Source: Blastococcus sp. LR1 (GTDB lineage Bacteria > Actinomycetota > Actinomycetes > Mycobacteriales > Geodermatophilaceae). Taken from it: DNA of 64,000 nt. The position numbers were made by a program, and so were the translations under genes. A model generated the notes under the pieces. The model was not told the origin of the DNA. It was given only the letters and a program-made list of their open reading frames with translations, and made no database searches. Shown piece after piece: positions 32,497 through 40,852 of the stretch; the first letter of the stretch is position 1; every line of letters begins with the position of its first letter. The stretch spans positions 186,001 through 250,000 of the forward strand of contig NZ_JAIUJY010000006.1 of assembly GCF_020166105.1 (NCBI RefSeq). Direction: 5' to 3'.

Positions 32497-35400
32497 TCAG
32501 CCGATCCGGGCAGCCACCTTTCCGAGGCGGACGACGGTGTCGCCGGAGCGCTCCACGTCGTCGTCGTGGGTCACGCAGACGACCAGCCGCCCGGCCAGCG
32601 CCGTCCGGAGATCGCGCACCAGCGCGTCGGCCGTGGGGGCGTCGAGGTGCGCCGTCGGCTCGTCGAGCAGCACGACGTCGCGGTCGGCGAGCAGTGCCCG
32701 CGCCGCGGCCAGCCGGCGGCGCTCTCCGCCGGAGAGCGCGGTGCCGCCCGCGCCGACCTGGGTGTCGAGGCCGGCGGGGAGCGTGCCCAGCAGCCCGGCC
32801 AGGCCGGTGGCGGTCAGGGCCGCGTGCATGCGCGCCTCGCCGTCGGCCCCGGCGAGCTCGCCGCGGGGCGCGGCCAGCGCGAGGTTCGCGCGGATCGTCG
32901 AGGCGAAGACGTGCGCCTCCTGCGGCAGCCAGGCCATCCGGGCGCGCAGGCCCTCGCCCCGGAGCTGATCGGTGGGCAGCCCGTCCACGGTGTAGCTGCC
33001 CGACCGCGGCCGCAGCGACGCCATCAGCACCGCGAGGAACGTCGACTTCCCGGTGCCCGAGGGGCCGCGCAACACCAGCCAGCCGTCGCCGGCAGCGAGC
33101 GCGGCGTCGACACCGCGCAGCACGTCGGGGCCGCCGGGCCAGCCCGCGACGAGGCCCTCCGTCCGCAGGGACGAGATCGCGGCCGGAGCCGACAGCGGGG
33201 AGACCGGGTCGGCGGCGACCGGAGCCTCGATCACGGCATCCAGTCGGGCCTGCGCGTCGGCCAGGGCGCCGCGGCGTTGCAGCCCGCCGACCAGTCCGGC
33301 GAGGGGCTCGGTCAACGCCAGCGGCGCGAGCGCCAGGACCGCCAGCGACGGGCCGGTCAGACCGCCGGCGACCGCCACGGCGGTGCCGGCCACGGCGGCG
33401 AGCCCGGTGCCCAGCACGACGGCGCCGGTGCCCAGCGCGGCGGCCCGGACGCCGGTGCGCGCGGCGGCCGACTGCCGATCGGCCAGGGCGGCCAGGTCGG
33501 CGGCCGCGCGGGCGGCGAGACCGTGCGCGCGCAGATCCGGCAGCCCGTCCAGCACCGTCGCGGTGTCGCGCAGCGCGGTGATCCGCAGCGTGCTCTCGGT
33601 CCGGGCGGCGCCGGCGTCCACCCGGCGGTGGGCGAGCACCACCAGTGCGACGGTCGCCGCGAGCACCCCGCCCACGACGGCGCCAGCGGCCGGGTGCACC
33701 AGCACGAGGGCGCCGGCGGTCAGCACGGTGACGACCGCCGCGACCGAGATCGGCGGGCGCACCCGCACGGTCAGGTCCTGGACCACGCCCACGTCGCCGA
33801 CCACTCGGGCCAGCGCCGAGCCGGGCGTGCGGTCGGCAGCCAGCCCCTGTCTGGCCAGCGCGCTCCACACCCGCACGCGCAGGGCGGCGGCCTGCCGGAA
33901 CGCGGCGTCGTGGGAGACCAGTCGCTCCAGCCAGCGCAGCACCGCCCGGCCGATCCCGAAGAACCGCACGCCCGCGGTCGCGACGAGCAGCGTGAGCACC
34001 GGGGGCATCTCGGCCGCCCGCACGATCAGCCATCCCGAGACGGCGGTCAGCGCGATGCCGGCCGCCGAGGAGAGCGTGCCGGCGAGGACGGCCCGGCGCA
34101 TCGAGCCGGCGACGGGCGCAGGGGAGGCTCCGGGCACGGGGAGTGCGGGAGCCGCGGCGACGGTCGCTGACACCGGGTGCGGGTCGTCCGCCGGCGCCCG
34201 GACGAGCGGGAGGTCGACGGTGCGGTCGGCCAGCGCCGCCAGCACCGGGTCGTGCGTGACCAGCACGACGGACACCGTGCCGCGCAGCCCGGCGAGGACG
34301 GCGGCGACCCGATCCCGGGCGGTGCCGTCGAGGTGCGCCGTGGGCTCGTCGAGCAGCAGCAGCGAGGCGCCGCGGCGCAGGCGCACCAGCGCCCGGGCCA
34401 GCGCCACCCGCTGCAGCTCGCCAGGGGACAGGGACTCCGGCGCCCGTCCCGCGAGGTCGTCGGCGCCGACCCGCACGAGGGCTTCGATCACGAACGCCTC
34501 GCCGGTGACCTCGTCCAGACCGGGCTCGGAGGCGGCGTGCCGGCGCAGCTCGTCGGCCACCGTGGCGCCGGTGGTGCGGGGGAACTGCGGCACGACCGCG
34601 ACCTCGCCCACGCCGCGGACGGTGCCCCCGACCTGCGCGACGGGGTCGGTCAGCCCCGCCAGGGCGGCGAGCAGCGTGGACTTCCCGGAGCCGCTGGCTC
34701 CGCGCAGCACGAGCAGCTCGCCGGGCCGGACGACGAGGTCGGTGGGCGGGAGCGCTGCGACGCCTCGGCCGGGGTGGGCGACGGTCAGCCCGGAGACGAC
34801 GACGTCGGCACCGCGGGGATCCTCGGCGGCGACCGCTCCCGCATCCGGCAACTCGGGGGCGGCGAGCACTGCCCGCGCCTCCGCGGCGGCCAGCGCCGCG
34901 TCCTCGGAGGCGTGGTGCGCGGAGCCGAGCGCCCGGAGCGGAGCGAAGGCCTCCGGAGCGAGCAGCAGCGCGGTGAGACCGACGGCGAGCGCCATGTACC
35001 CCTCGGCCAGCCGGACTCCGACGGTGACCGCGACCAGGGCCACCGACATCGTGGCGATCAGCTCGAGCACCAGTGAGGAGAGGAAGGCGACGCGGAGGGT
35101 GGCGAGCGTCCGGACGCGGTGGGTCTCACCGAGGGCGGCGAGCGCGGCGGTCTGCTCGGCGGCGCGGCCCAGCCCGACCAGGACGGGCAGCCCGCGGACC
35201 AGCTCGGCGACGTGCGCGGCGATCCGGTCCAGCGCCCGCGCGGAGTCCGCCGTCGCCGACTCGGTGTGCCGGCCGACCAGCACCATGAACACCGGGACCA
35301 GGGGCAGGGTGACCGCGACGAGCACCGCCGAGAGCAGGTCGGTGACGGCGAGCACCAGCAGCAGCGCGGGCGGCACGACGATCGTCTGCGCCAGCGCCGG

Positions 35401-35820
35401 GAGGTAGGTGGCCAGGGCCGGGCCGAGGTCGTGCAGCCGGGTGGTGGCGAGGACGGCGGCCGGTCCTGGCCCACCGGCAGTGGCGACGGCGGCGGGGGAG
35501 GTGGCCAGCCGGTCGAGCAGGTCGCGCCGGAGCCGGTCCTCCGCGCGGCGCGCGTCGCGTGCGGCCACCGTCTCGCCGGCGGCGCCGGCCGCCGAGCGGA
35601 GGGCCGCGCCGGACGCCGCGAGGACGAGCGGCACCGTCGGGGAGCCCTCGGCGAGTCCGGTCGCGCGGGCCACCCCGTGTGCCAGCCCGGCGGCGAGGAG
35701 CACCAGGCCGGCGGTCTGTGCCAGCGCGGCCAGCGCGGCGCGGACCAGAGCACCGACCAGCCCCGGCACACCGGCGAGCGCGCCGAGCGGGCCGCGACCG
35801 GCTGCCGTCGAGGTACTCAC
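32497..35820 (-). CDS. cydDC: Fused CydDC heterodimeric ABC exporter
   Basis: A single 1,107-residue chain holding two ABC exporter halves. The N-terminal CydD half has helices near residues 20-290, Walker A A-S-G-S-G-K-S-T near 375 and signature L-S-P-G-E near 470. The C-terminal CydC half has Walker A G-P-S-G-T-G-K-S near 920, signature L-S-G-G-E near 1,030 and L-L-D-E-P in both. CydDC exports reductant thiols or otherwise supports haem insertion into cytochrome bd. In many bacteria these are two genes. GTG start overlaps the cydB stop. Confidence 0.92.
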   Translation of the reverse strand: MSTSTAAGRGPLGALAGVPGLVGALVRAALAALAQTAGLVLLAAGLAHGVARATGLAEGSPTVPLVLAASGAALRSAAGAAGETVAARDARRAEDRLRRDLLDRLATSPAAVATAGGPGPAAVLATTRLHDLGPALATYLPALAQTIVVPPALLLVLAVTDLLSAVLVAVTLPLVPVFMVLVGRHTESATADSARALDRIAAHVAELVRGLPVLVGLGRAAEQTAALAALGETHRVRTLATLRVAFLSSLVLELIATMSVALVAVTVGVRLAEGYMALAVGLTALLLAPEAFAPLRALGSAHHASEDAALAAAEARAVLAAPELPDAGAVAAEDPRGADVVVSGLTVAHPGRGVAALPPTDLVVRPGELLVLRGASGSGKSTLLAALAGLTDPVAQVGGTVRGVGEVAVVPQFPRTTGATVADELRRHAASEPGLDEVTGEAFVIEALVRVGADDLAGRAPESLSPGELQRVALARALVRLRRGASLLLLDEPTAHLDGTARDRVAAVLAGLRGTVSVVLVTHDPVLAALADRTVDLPLVRAPADDPHPVSATVAAAPALPVPGASPAPVAGSMRRAVLAGTLSSAAGIALTAVSGWLIVRAAEMPPVLTLLVATAGVRFFGIGRAVLRWLERLVSHDAAFRQAAALRVRVWSALARQGLAADRTPGSALARVVGDVGVVQDLTVRVRPPISVAAVVTVLTAGALVLVHPAAGAVVGGVLAATVALVVLAHRRVDAGAARTESTLRITALRDTATVLDGLPDLRAHGLAARAAADLAALADRQSAAARTGVRAAALGTGAVVLGTGLAAVAGTAVAVAGGLTGPSLAVLALAPLALTEPLAGLVGGLQRRGALADAQARLDAVIEAPVAADPVSPLSAPAAISSLRTEGLVAGWPGGPDVLRGVDAALAAGDGWLVLRGPSGTGKSTFLAVLMASLRPRSGSYTVDGLPTDQLRGEGLRARMAWLPQEAHVFASTIRANLALAAPRGELAGADGEARMHAALTATGLAGLLGTLPAGLDTQVGAGGTALSGGERRRLAAARALLADRDVVLLDEPTAHLDAPTADALVRDLRTALAGRLVVCVTHDDDVERSGDTVVRLGKVAARIG

Positions 35821-36836
35821 GCGTGCGCTGGTGCGGCCGGCTCCTCGTGCACCGGCTCGGCGGTCAGCCGCTTGCGGAACACCCAGTACGTCCACGCCTG
35901 GTATCCCAGCACGACCGGCAGCCCGACCGCGGCGGCCCAGGTCATGACCGTGAGCGTGTAGTCGCTCACGGAGGCTTCGGCGATGGTCAGGTCGAAGGCC
36001 GGGTCGATGGTGGAGGGCACCACGACGGGATACGCGGCGCCGAAGATGGTGGCCGCCGCGGCGACCAGCATCGCGCCCCAGGCGGCGAACGCCTGGCCCT
36101 CGCGGCCCACCCGGATCCGCGCCCAGGCAACCATCACCGAGAGCGCGGCGACCAGCCAGAGCACCGCCGTGACCGTCGTGCCGTACCGGAGGTGCGTGAG
36201 GCCCGCCCAGACGAGCAGCGGGATCGCGGCGACCGGCGTCCAGCGGACGGCGAACTGCCGGGCGCGGGTCCGGACGTCGCCGTCGACCTTGAGCGCCAGG
36301 AACAGCGCGCCGTGCACCAGCGAGAACCCGAGCACCGCGACAGCGCCGAGGAGGGCCGGCCAGCTGAGCCCGGAGAAGGCGCCGCCCACCCGGTTGCCGG
36401 CGTCGTCGATCGGCAGGCCCAGGGTGGTGGCCCCGAGCGCGGCGCCGATGCCCAGGGAGGCGATCAGCGACCCGGCGACGATCACCCGCGTCCACGTCGC
36501 GTCCCACTGCTCGGTGTGGTGCGAGTGCCGCCACTCGAAGGCCACGGCCCGGATGATCAGGCCGAAGAGCACCAGCACGAACGGCAGGTACAGCGAGGGC
36601 AGCCAGCTGGCGTACCAGCCGGGGAAGGCGGCGAACACCGCGCCGACGGCGGTGATCAGCCACACCTCGTTGCCGTCCCACAGCGGGCCGATGCTGCGCA
36701 GCATCAGATGCCGGTCGGCGGGCTTCCGACCGAGCACGGGCAGCAGGGCGGCGACGCCGAAGTCGAAGCCCTCCAGCAGCAGGAAGCCGATCCAGAGGAG
36801 GGCGACGGCGGCGAACCAGACGGTCTGCAGATCCAT
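35817..36836 (-). CDS. cydB: Cytochrome bd oxidase subunit II
   Basis: A 339-residue, about eight-helix subunit II. Typical segments are F-x-L-L-E-G-F-D-F-G-V near residue 22, the D-G-N-E-V-W motif near 53, and W-x-Y-R near the centre, with a C-terminal R-K-R-L tail. It lies 39 bp after cydA and overlaps cydDC by 4 bp (GTGA). It forms the quinol-oxidising terminal oxidase with CydA. Confidence 0.95.
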   Translation of the reverse strand: MDLQTVWFAAVALLWIGFLLLEGFDFGVAALLPVLGRKPADRHLMLRSIGPLWDGNEVWLITAVGAVFAAFPGWYASWLPSLYLPFVLVLFGLIIRAVAFEWRHSHHTEQWDATWTRVIVAGSLIASLGIGAALGATTLGLPIDDAGNRVGGAFSGLSWPALLGAVAVLGFSLVHGALFLALKVDGDVRTRARQFAVRWTPVAAIPLLVWAGLTHLRYGTTVTAVLWLVAALSVMVAWARIRVGREGQAFAAWGAMLVAAAATIFGAAYPVVVPSTIDPAFDLTIAEASVSDYTLTVMTWAAAVGLPVVLGYQAWTYWVFRKRLTAEPVHEEPAAPAHA

Positions 36837-36875
36837 GGTGGCGGCTCCGGCGGGGTGGGTGGGGAGAAGCAGGTC

Positions 36876-38432
36876 TCAGTGGGCGAACTGGAGGACGTCG
36901 TCGTCGCGGTCGCGGCGTGGGGCGCCGTCGCCGGTGTCGTCGTCGGGCGGTTCGGGGCTGAAGCCGGGGGTGGCATGGCCGTCGCCGCTGGTCACTCCGC
37001 GGCGGACGAAGCGCACGATCAGCCAGAGCTCGACCACGGCCAGCGCGCCGTAGACCAGGGTCAGCCCGATCAGCGACGTCCAGACCTCGGCGGCGCTGAT
37101 GCCGGGGGAGACCGCCTGGGCGGTGAAGAAGTAGACCTGGTCCTCGACCGCGACGTCGGGGTTCGGGTGGACGACGAAGGGCTGACGGCCCATCTCGGTG
37201 AAGATCCAGCCCGAGGCGTTGGCGACGAACGGTGCGCCGACGGCGAGCAGCGAGCCGTACACGCCGATCCGCGACGTCGGCACCCGCCCCCGGCGGGTCG
37301 ACCAGAGCGCGTACGCCGCGACCGCGGCGGCGACGCCGCCCATGCCGATCATCAGCCGGAAGTTCCAGTAGGTGACGGCGAGCAGCGGTGTGTAGTCGAT
37401 CGCCTCGCCCGCCTTGTTCCCGAACGACGGGTCGTCGGGGTAGGTCGCGCCGTAGACCTCCTCGTAGCGCTCCTGCAGCTCGTTGACCCCGGGGACGGCG
37501 CTGGAGAAGTCACCGTTGGCGAGATAGGAGAGCAGGTAGGGAACGGTGATCGAGTGCACGTCGTCGCACTCGTTGGACCCGAACTTGCCGAAGGCGAAGA
37601 TCGAGAACGACGCCGGCGCCTCGGTCTCGCAGAGCGCCTCGGCCGAGCTCATCTTCAGCGGCTGCTGGTGGTACATCAGCTTGGCCTGGATGTCGCCGGT
37701 GACCGCGACGAGGACGAACGCGACCAGGGAGACCCAGCCGCCGAGGCGCACCGACTTCCGCCACACCTGGTGGTCGGGGTCGGTGGTCGAGGCCTCGGCG
37801 AGCTTCCGCTTGCGCAGGTGCCACAGGCCGATGCCGACCAGCAGGGAGCCGGCGACCATCAGCGCCCCGACGAGGGTGTGGGCGTAGGCGGCGAGCGCGG
37901 TGTTGTTGGTCAGGACGGCGAGGAAGTCGACCTGCAGCGGGCGACCGGTCTCGTCGTCGGTGACGACGCCGACCGGGTGCTGCATCCAGGAGTTCGCCGC
38001 GATGATGAAGTACGCGCTGACCCAGGAGCCGATGACCGCCGCCCAGAGTGCGGCCAGGTGCACCTTCTTCGGGATGCGGCCCCAGCCGAAGATCCACAGC
38101 CCCAGGAACGTGGACTCCAGGAAGAAGGCCAGCAGCGCCTCCAGCGCCAGCAACGAGCCGAACACGTCGCCCACGAAGCGGGAGTACTCGCTCCAGGCCA
38201 GGCCGAACTGGAACTCCTGGACCAGGCCGGTGGCCACGCCGAGGACGAAGTTGATGAGGAAGACGCGGCCCCAGAAGCGGGTCATCCGCAGCCACTCGGG
38301 CTTGTCGGTGCGCACCCACATCGTGTGCATGATCGCGACCAGGAGCCCCAGGCCGATGGTCAGCGGCACCATCAGGAAGTGGTAGACGGTGGTGATCCCG
38401 AACTGCCACCGGGCGATGTCCAGCACGTCCAC
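36876..38432 (-). CDS. cydA: Cytochrome bd oxidase subunit I
   Basis: A 518-residue subunit I with about nine helices. H18 in T-V-Y-H-F-L (haem b595 axial ligand), the His of Y-A-H-T-L-V-G (haem b558) and the Met in F-T-E-M-G-R-Q (second b558 ligand) are present. The quinol loop has K-M-S-S-A-E. The C-terminal 50 residues are acidic and Pro-rich. The GTG start has AGGAG nine bases ahead and matches the family N-terminus. The promoter region holds two palindromes shared with the divergent BlaI-type gene. Confidence 0.95.
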   Translation of the reverse strand: MDVLDIARWQFGITTVYHFLMVPLTIGLGLLVAIMHTMWVRTDKPEWLRMTRFWGRVFLINFVLGVATGLVQEFQFGLAWSEYSRFVGDVFGSLLALEALLAFFLESTFLGLWIFGWGRIPKKVHLAALWAAVIGSWVSAYFIIAANSWMQHPVGVVTDDETGRPLQVDFLAVLTNNTALAAYAHTLVGALMVAGSLLVGIGLWHLRKRKLAEASTTDPDHQVWRKSVRLGGWVSLVAFVLVAVTGDIQAKLMYHQQPLKMSSAEALCETEAPASFSIFAFGKFGSNECDDVHSITVPYLLSYLANGDFSSAVPGVNELQERYEEVYGATYPDDPSFGNKAGEAIDYTPLLAVTYWNFRLMIGMGGVAAAVAAYALWSTRRGRVPTSRIGVYGSLLAVGAPFVANASGWIFTEMGRQPFVVHPNPDVAVEDQVYFFTAQAVSPGISAAEVWTSLIGLTLVYGALAVVELWLIVRFVRRGVTSGDGHATPGFSPEPPDDDTGDGAPRRDRDDDVLQFAH

Positions 38433-38485
38433 GGGCCGGGCTCCTTCTCGTCGTCGGTGCGACCGTCGTACGATCGTCACGTTCT

Positions 38486-38526
38486 TTCTACGCCGCGTAG
38501 AAGACAAAGTTCTACAGCATGTAGAA
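38486..38526. promoter_or_regulatory. Twin perfect palindromes, candidate BlaI-type operators
   Basis: TTCTAC-N5-GTAGAA occurs twice, at 38486-38502 and 38510-38526, 24 bp centre to centre. Both lie between the divergent cydA and BlaI-type genes. BlaI/MecI repressors bind TACA-N2-TGTA-like dyads, and these arms keep the TAC/GTA core. The placement fits repression of both directions. Confidence 0.75.
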
Positions 38527-38560
38527 GAGTGTCGTGTGATCCGGAGAACAGGAGGCCCCG

Positions 38561-38914
38561 ATGGCATCGCTGGGGGAGCTGGAGCGCGCGCTCATGGAGC
38601 GGTTGTGGGCTGCCGACGGCCCGGTGGCGGCGACCCGACTGCGTGATGAGCTCGCCGACCGCGGCGTCGCGCTGACCACCGTGCACACGGTGCTGACCCG
38701 GCTGGAGCACAAGGGCTTCGTCCAGCACGACGACTCCCGCCCCCGGGGCTTCTCCGCCCGTGCCAGCCGGGCGGACCACGCCGCCGAGCTGATGCACGAG
38801 GTGCTCGGGCAGGCGGCCGACCGGCATGCCGTGCTGGCCCGCTTCGTCGGCAGCGTCAACGACGAGGAGGCCCGCCTGCTGCGCGAGCTGCTCGCCGGCG
38901 GCTCCACCGGCTGA
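38561..38914 (+). CDS. BlaI/MecI/CopY family repressor
   Basis: A 117-residue winged-helix repressor. It opens with L-G-E-L-E-R-A-L-M-E-R-L-W and has the recognition segment A-L-T-T-V-H-T-V-L-T-R-L-E-x-K-G-F (near residues 45-62), as in BlaI. The C-terminal half is the dimer helix. Such repressors are released by cleavage triggered by an M56 metalloprotease, and one follows directly. ATG with GGAG just ahead. Confidence 0.92.
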   Translation: MASLGELERALMERLWAADGPVAATRLRDELADRGVALTTVHTVLTRLEHKGFVQHDDSRPRGFSARASRADHAAELMHEVLGQAADRHAVLARFVGSVNDEEARLLRELLAGGSTG

Positions 38915-38930
38915 CCGACCGCCGCCTCCC

Positions 38931-39854
38931 ATGCTGCCCGCCACCGCGGTCGCCCTCGCCGTCCTGGCCGCGCTGCTCGCGTGGCCGGTGCCGGCGCTGC
39001 TGGCCCGCGCGCACTGGCCCGGGCGGGATCCGCTGGTGGCGCTGGTCTGCTGGCAGGCCGTAGGTCTGGCCGGCGGGCTCTCGATCATCGGCGCGCTGCT
39101 GGTGCACGGGCTCGCCCCCTGGGGGCACTCGCTGCCGGAGGCGTGGTGGTCGTGGGTGCGCGACGAGCCGGCCGGTGACCCGGTGCGCGGTGACCACTGG
39201 GTCACGATGACCCTCGCCGCGGTGCTGGCGGTCGAACTGGTCGGCGTACTGGCCCTGTCGTGGTGGCGCACCGCCCGGGCCCGGCAGCGGCACCGGGAGC
39301 TGCTGGAGGTCGTCGTCCGGCCCGGCCCGCAGCCCGACGCGCGGCTGCTCGACCACCCGGCGCCGGTGGCCTTCTGCATCCCGGGCGCGCGTCCGCTGCT
39401 GGTGCTCTCCTCCGGCATGGTCGCCGAACTCGACGAGGGGCAGCTCGCGGCCGTCGTCGCGCACGAGCGGGCGCACCTGGCCGAGCACCACCACCTGCTG
39501 CTGCTGCCGTTCGTGGCGTGGAAGGCGGCGCTGCCGGTGCTTCCCGCGGCGGAGCGCGCCTACGGTTCGGTGCGGGAACTCGTCGAGATGCGGGCCGACG
39601 ACGTCGCGCTCGGCTCGCTCTCCGGGGCGACGCCGCGGCGCACGCTGGCCGAGGCGATCGTCGCGGCGGCCGGCGGGACCGGGGGAGTGCCTTCAGGGGC
39701 GCTCGCCGTCTCCGGCGCCGGCGTGCGGGCCCGGGTGGTGCGGCTGCTCGAGCCGGCCGATCCGCTGCCCCGGAAGGCGCGCTGGGCCGCGCTCACCGGT
39801 GCGGTCCTGCTGCTGCTCCTACCGACGGCGCTGCTGCTGCTACCCGCGCTCTGA
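38931..39854 (+). CDS. M56 family metallopeptidase (BlaR1-like, no sensor domain)
   Basis: A 307-residue membrane protein with about four helices and a cytoplasmic-facing H-E-R-A-H zinc motif (near residue 178) followed by E-H-H-H and a downstream R-A-D-D motif of M56 peptidases. It lacks the extracellular penicillin-binding sensor of BlaR1. It should cleave or inactivate the BlaI-type repressor in response to an unidentified signal. It starts 17 bp after the repressor stop and overlaps the convergent gene by 15 bp. Confidence 0.85.
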   Translation: MLPATAVALAVLAALLAWPVPALLARAHWPGRDPLVALVCWQAVGLAGGLSIIGALLVHGLAPWGHSLPEAWWSWVRDEPAGDPVRGDHWVTMTLAAVLAVELVGVLALSWWRTARARQRHRELLEVVVRPGPQPDARLLDHPAPVAFCIPGARPLLVLSSGMVAELDEGQLAAVVAHERAHLAEHHHLLLLPFVAWKAALPVLPAAERAYGSVRELVEMRADDVALGSLSGATPRRTLAEAIVAAAGGTGGVPSGALAVSGAGVRARVVRLLEPADPLPRKARWAALTGAVLLLLLPTALLLLPAL

Positions 39855-40205
39855 GGGCGCCATCGCAGGCCCGAGGACGGCGTAGGCCGCGGCCAGAGCG
39901 CCGGTGACCAGCGCGAACCGGCGGTACCGGGGGAAGGCCAGCACCGGCAGCATGCTGGCCGCGTGCAGGCCGTCGACCGCGGCGGCCACGCGGACGACCG
40001 CCGTCTCCGGCGCGGCGAGCACCAGAGCGTGCTGGGCGACCAGTCGGGCGCCGAGCACCCGGGCGATCCACAGACGTTCCCGCGGGAACGTCGGCGCGAC
40101 GGCGGTGGTCACCGCGCCCGGGCGGGTGAGCAGTGCCGCACCGGCGAGCAGCCCGGCGCCGGCGAGGGCGCGGGTGAGATCCCGCCGCGCGGTGTCGTCG
40201 TCCAT
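39840..40205 (-). CDS. Hypothetical membrane protein (121 aa)
   Basis: A 121-residue protein with a charged start, then three hydrophobic stretches (about 15-30, 60-85, 95-115). No motif is recognised. It lies 29 bp after the ICMT-like gene on the same strand and ends inside the M56 gene. It may be part of the copper operon's tail. Confidence 0.6.
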   Translation of the reverse strand: MDDDTARRDLTRALAGAGLLAGAALLTRPGAVTTAVAPTFPRERLWIARVLGARLVAQHALVLAAPETAVVRVAAAVDGLHAASMLPVLAFPRYRRFALVTGALAAAYAVLGPAMAPSERG

Positions 40206-40234
40206 GGGTCGAGCATGCCCCGTCCCTTCCGGGA

Positions 40235-40852
40235 TCACGATCGCTCCAGCGAGCCGCCGACGCGGCGACCGATTCCTGGCAGGAAGCGGCCGGTGCGTTC
40301 GGCATAGGCGGCATAGGTCTGTCCGTGCGCGAGGAGCAGGTAGGGCTCTTCCACGGCGCGCACCTGCAGCTGCACGGCGATGACCAGCGAGACCAGGGCG
40401 GCAGCACTGAGCCCGTTCGGCACCAGGAGAACCATGCCGAGCTGGGCCACCGCCATCGCGGTGAAGATCGGGTTGCGGACGTGGGCGAACACCCCGGTGG
40501 TGACCAGTTCGGTGCGTTCGCCGGGATCGACACCGACGCGCCAGGACGCTCCCATCCCCGCCTGTCCCGCCAGCGTCGCGATGAACCCGGCCAGAGCGAG
40601 GATCAGTCCGGCCGCGGCCATGACCGGTGTCTGGTCGACGGGCGCGACGCCCGCCACGGCCGACAGGGGCCCCGCCACCCCGAGGAGGATGGCGACGACG
40701 AACAGCACGCCGCCCCACCAGCCGGCGTCGGCGGGTGTGCCGGAGATGCCCCGGAACCCGGTGCTCCCGGTGCGACGGTGCTGCACCCACGACCGGACGC
40801 CGAACAGCACGACCAGTGCGCACACGTAGAGGACCAGTGCCACCGCGCTCAT
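40235..40852 (-). CDS. Isoprenylcysteine methyltransferase-like membrane protein
   Basis: A 205-residue protein with five helices and the ICMT signature near residues 120-195: a V[13 protein letters not shown] segment, then E-E-P-Y-L-L, then Y-A-A-Y[10 protein letters not shown]. The family includes PEMT/NnrU-like methyltransferases; the substrate is unknown. The ATG overlaps the copA stop (ATGA), so it is part of the copper operon. A role in copper handling is inference. Confidence 0.85.
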   Translation of the reverse strand: MSAVALVLYVCALVVLFGVRSWVQHRRTGSTGFRGISGTPADAGWWGGVLFVVAILLGVAGPLSAVAGVAPVDQTPVMAAAGLILALAGFIATLAGQAGMGASWRVGVDPGERTELVTTGVFAHVRNPIFTAMAVAQLGMVLLVPNGLSAAALVSLVIAVQLQVRAVEEPYLLLAHGQTYAAYAERTGRFLPGIGRRVGGSLERS

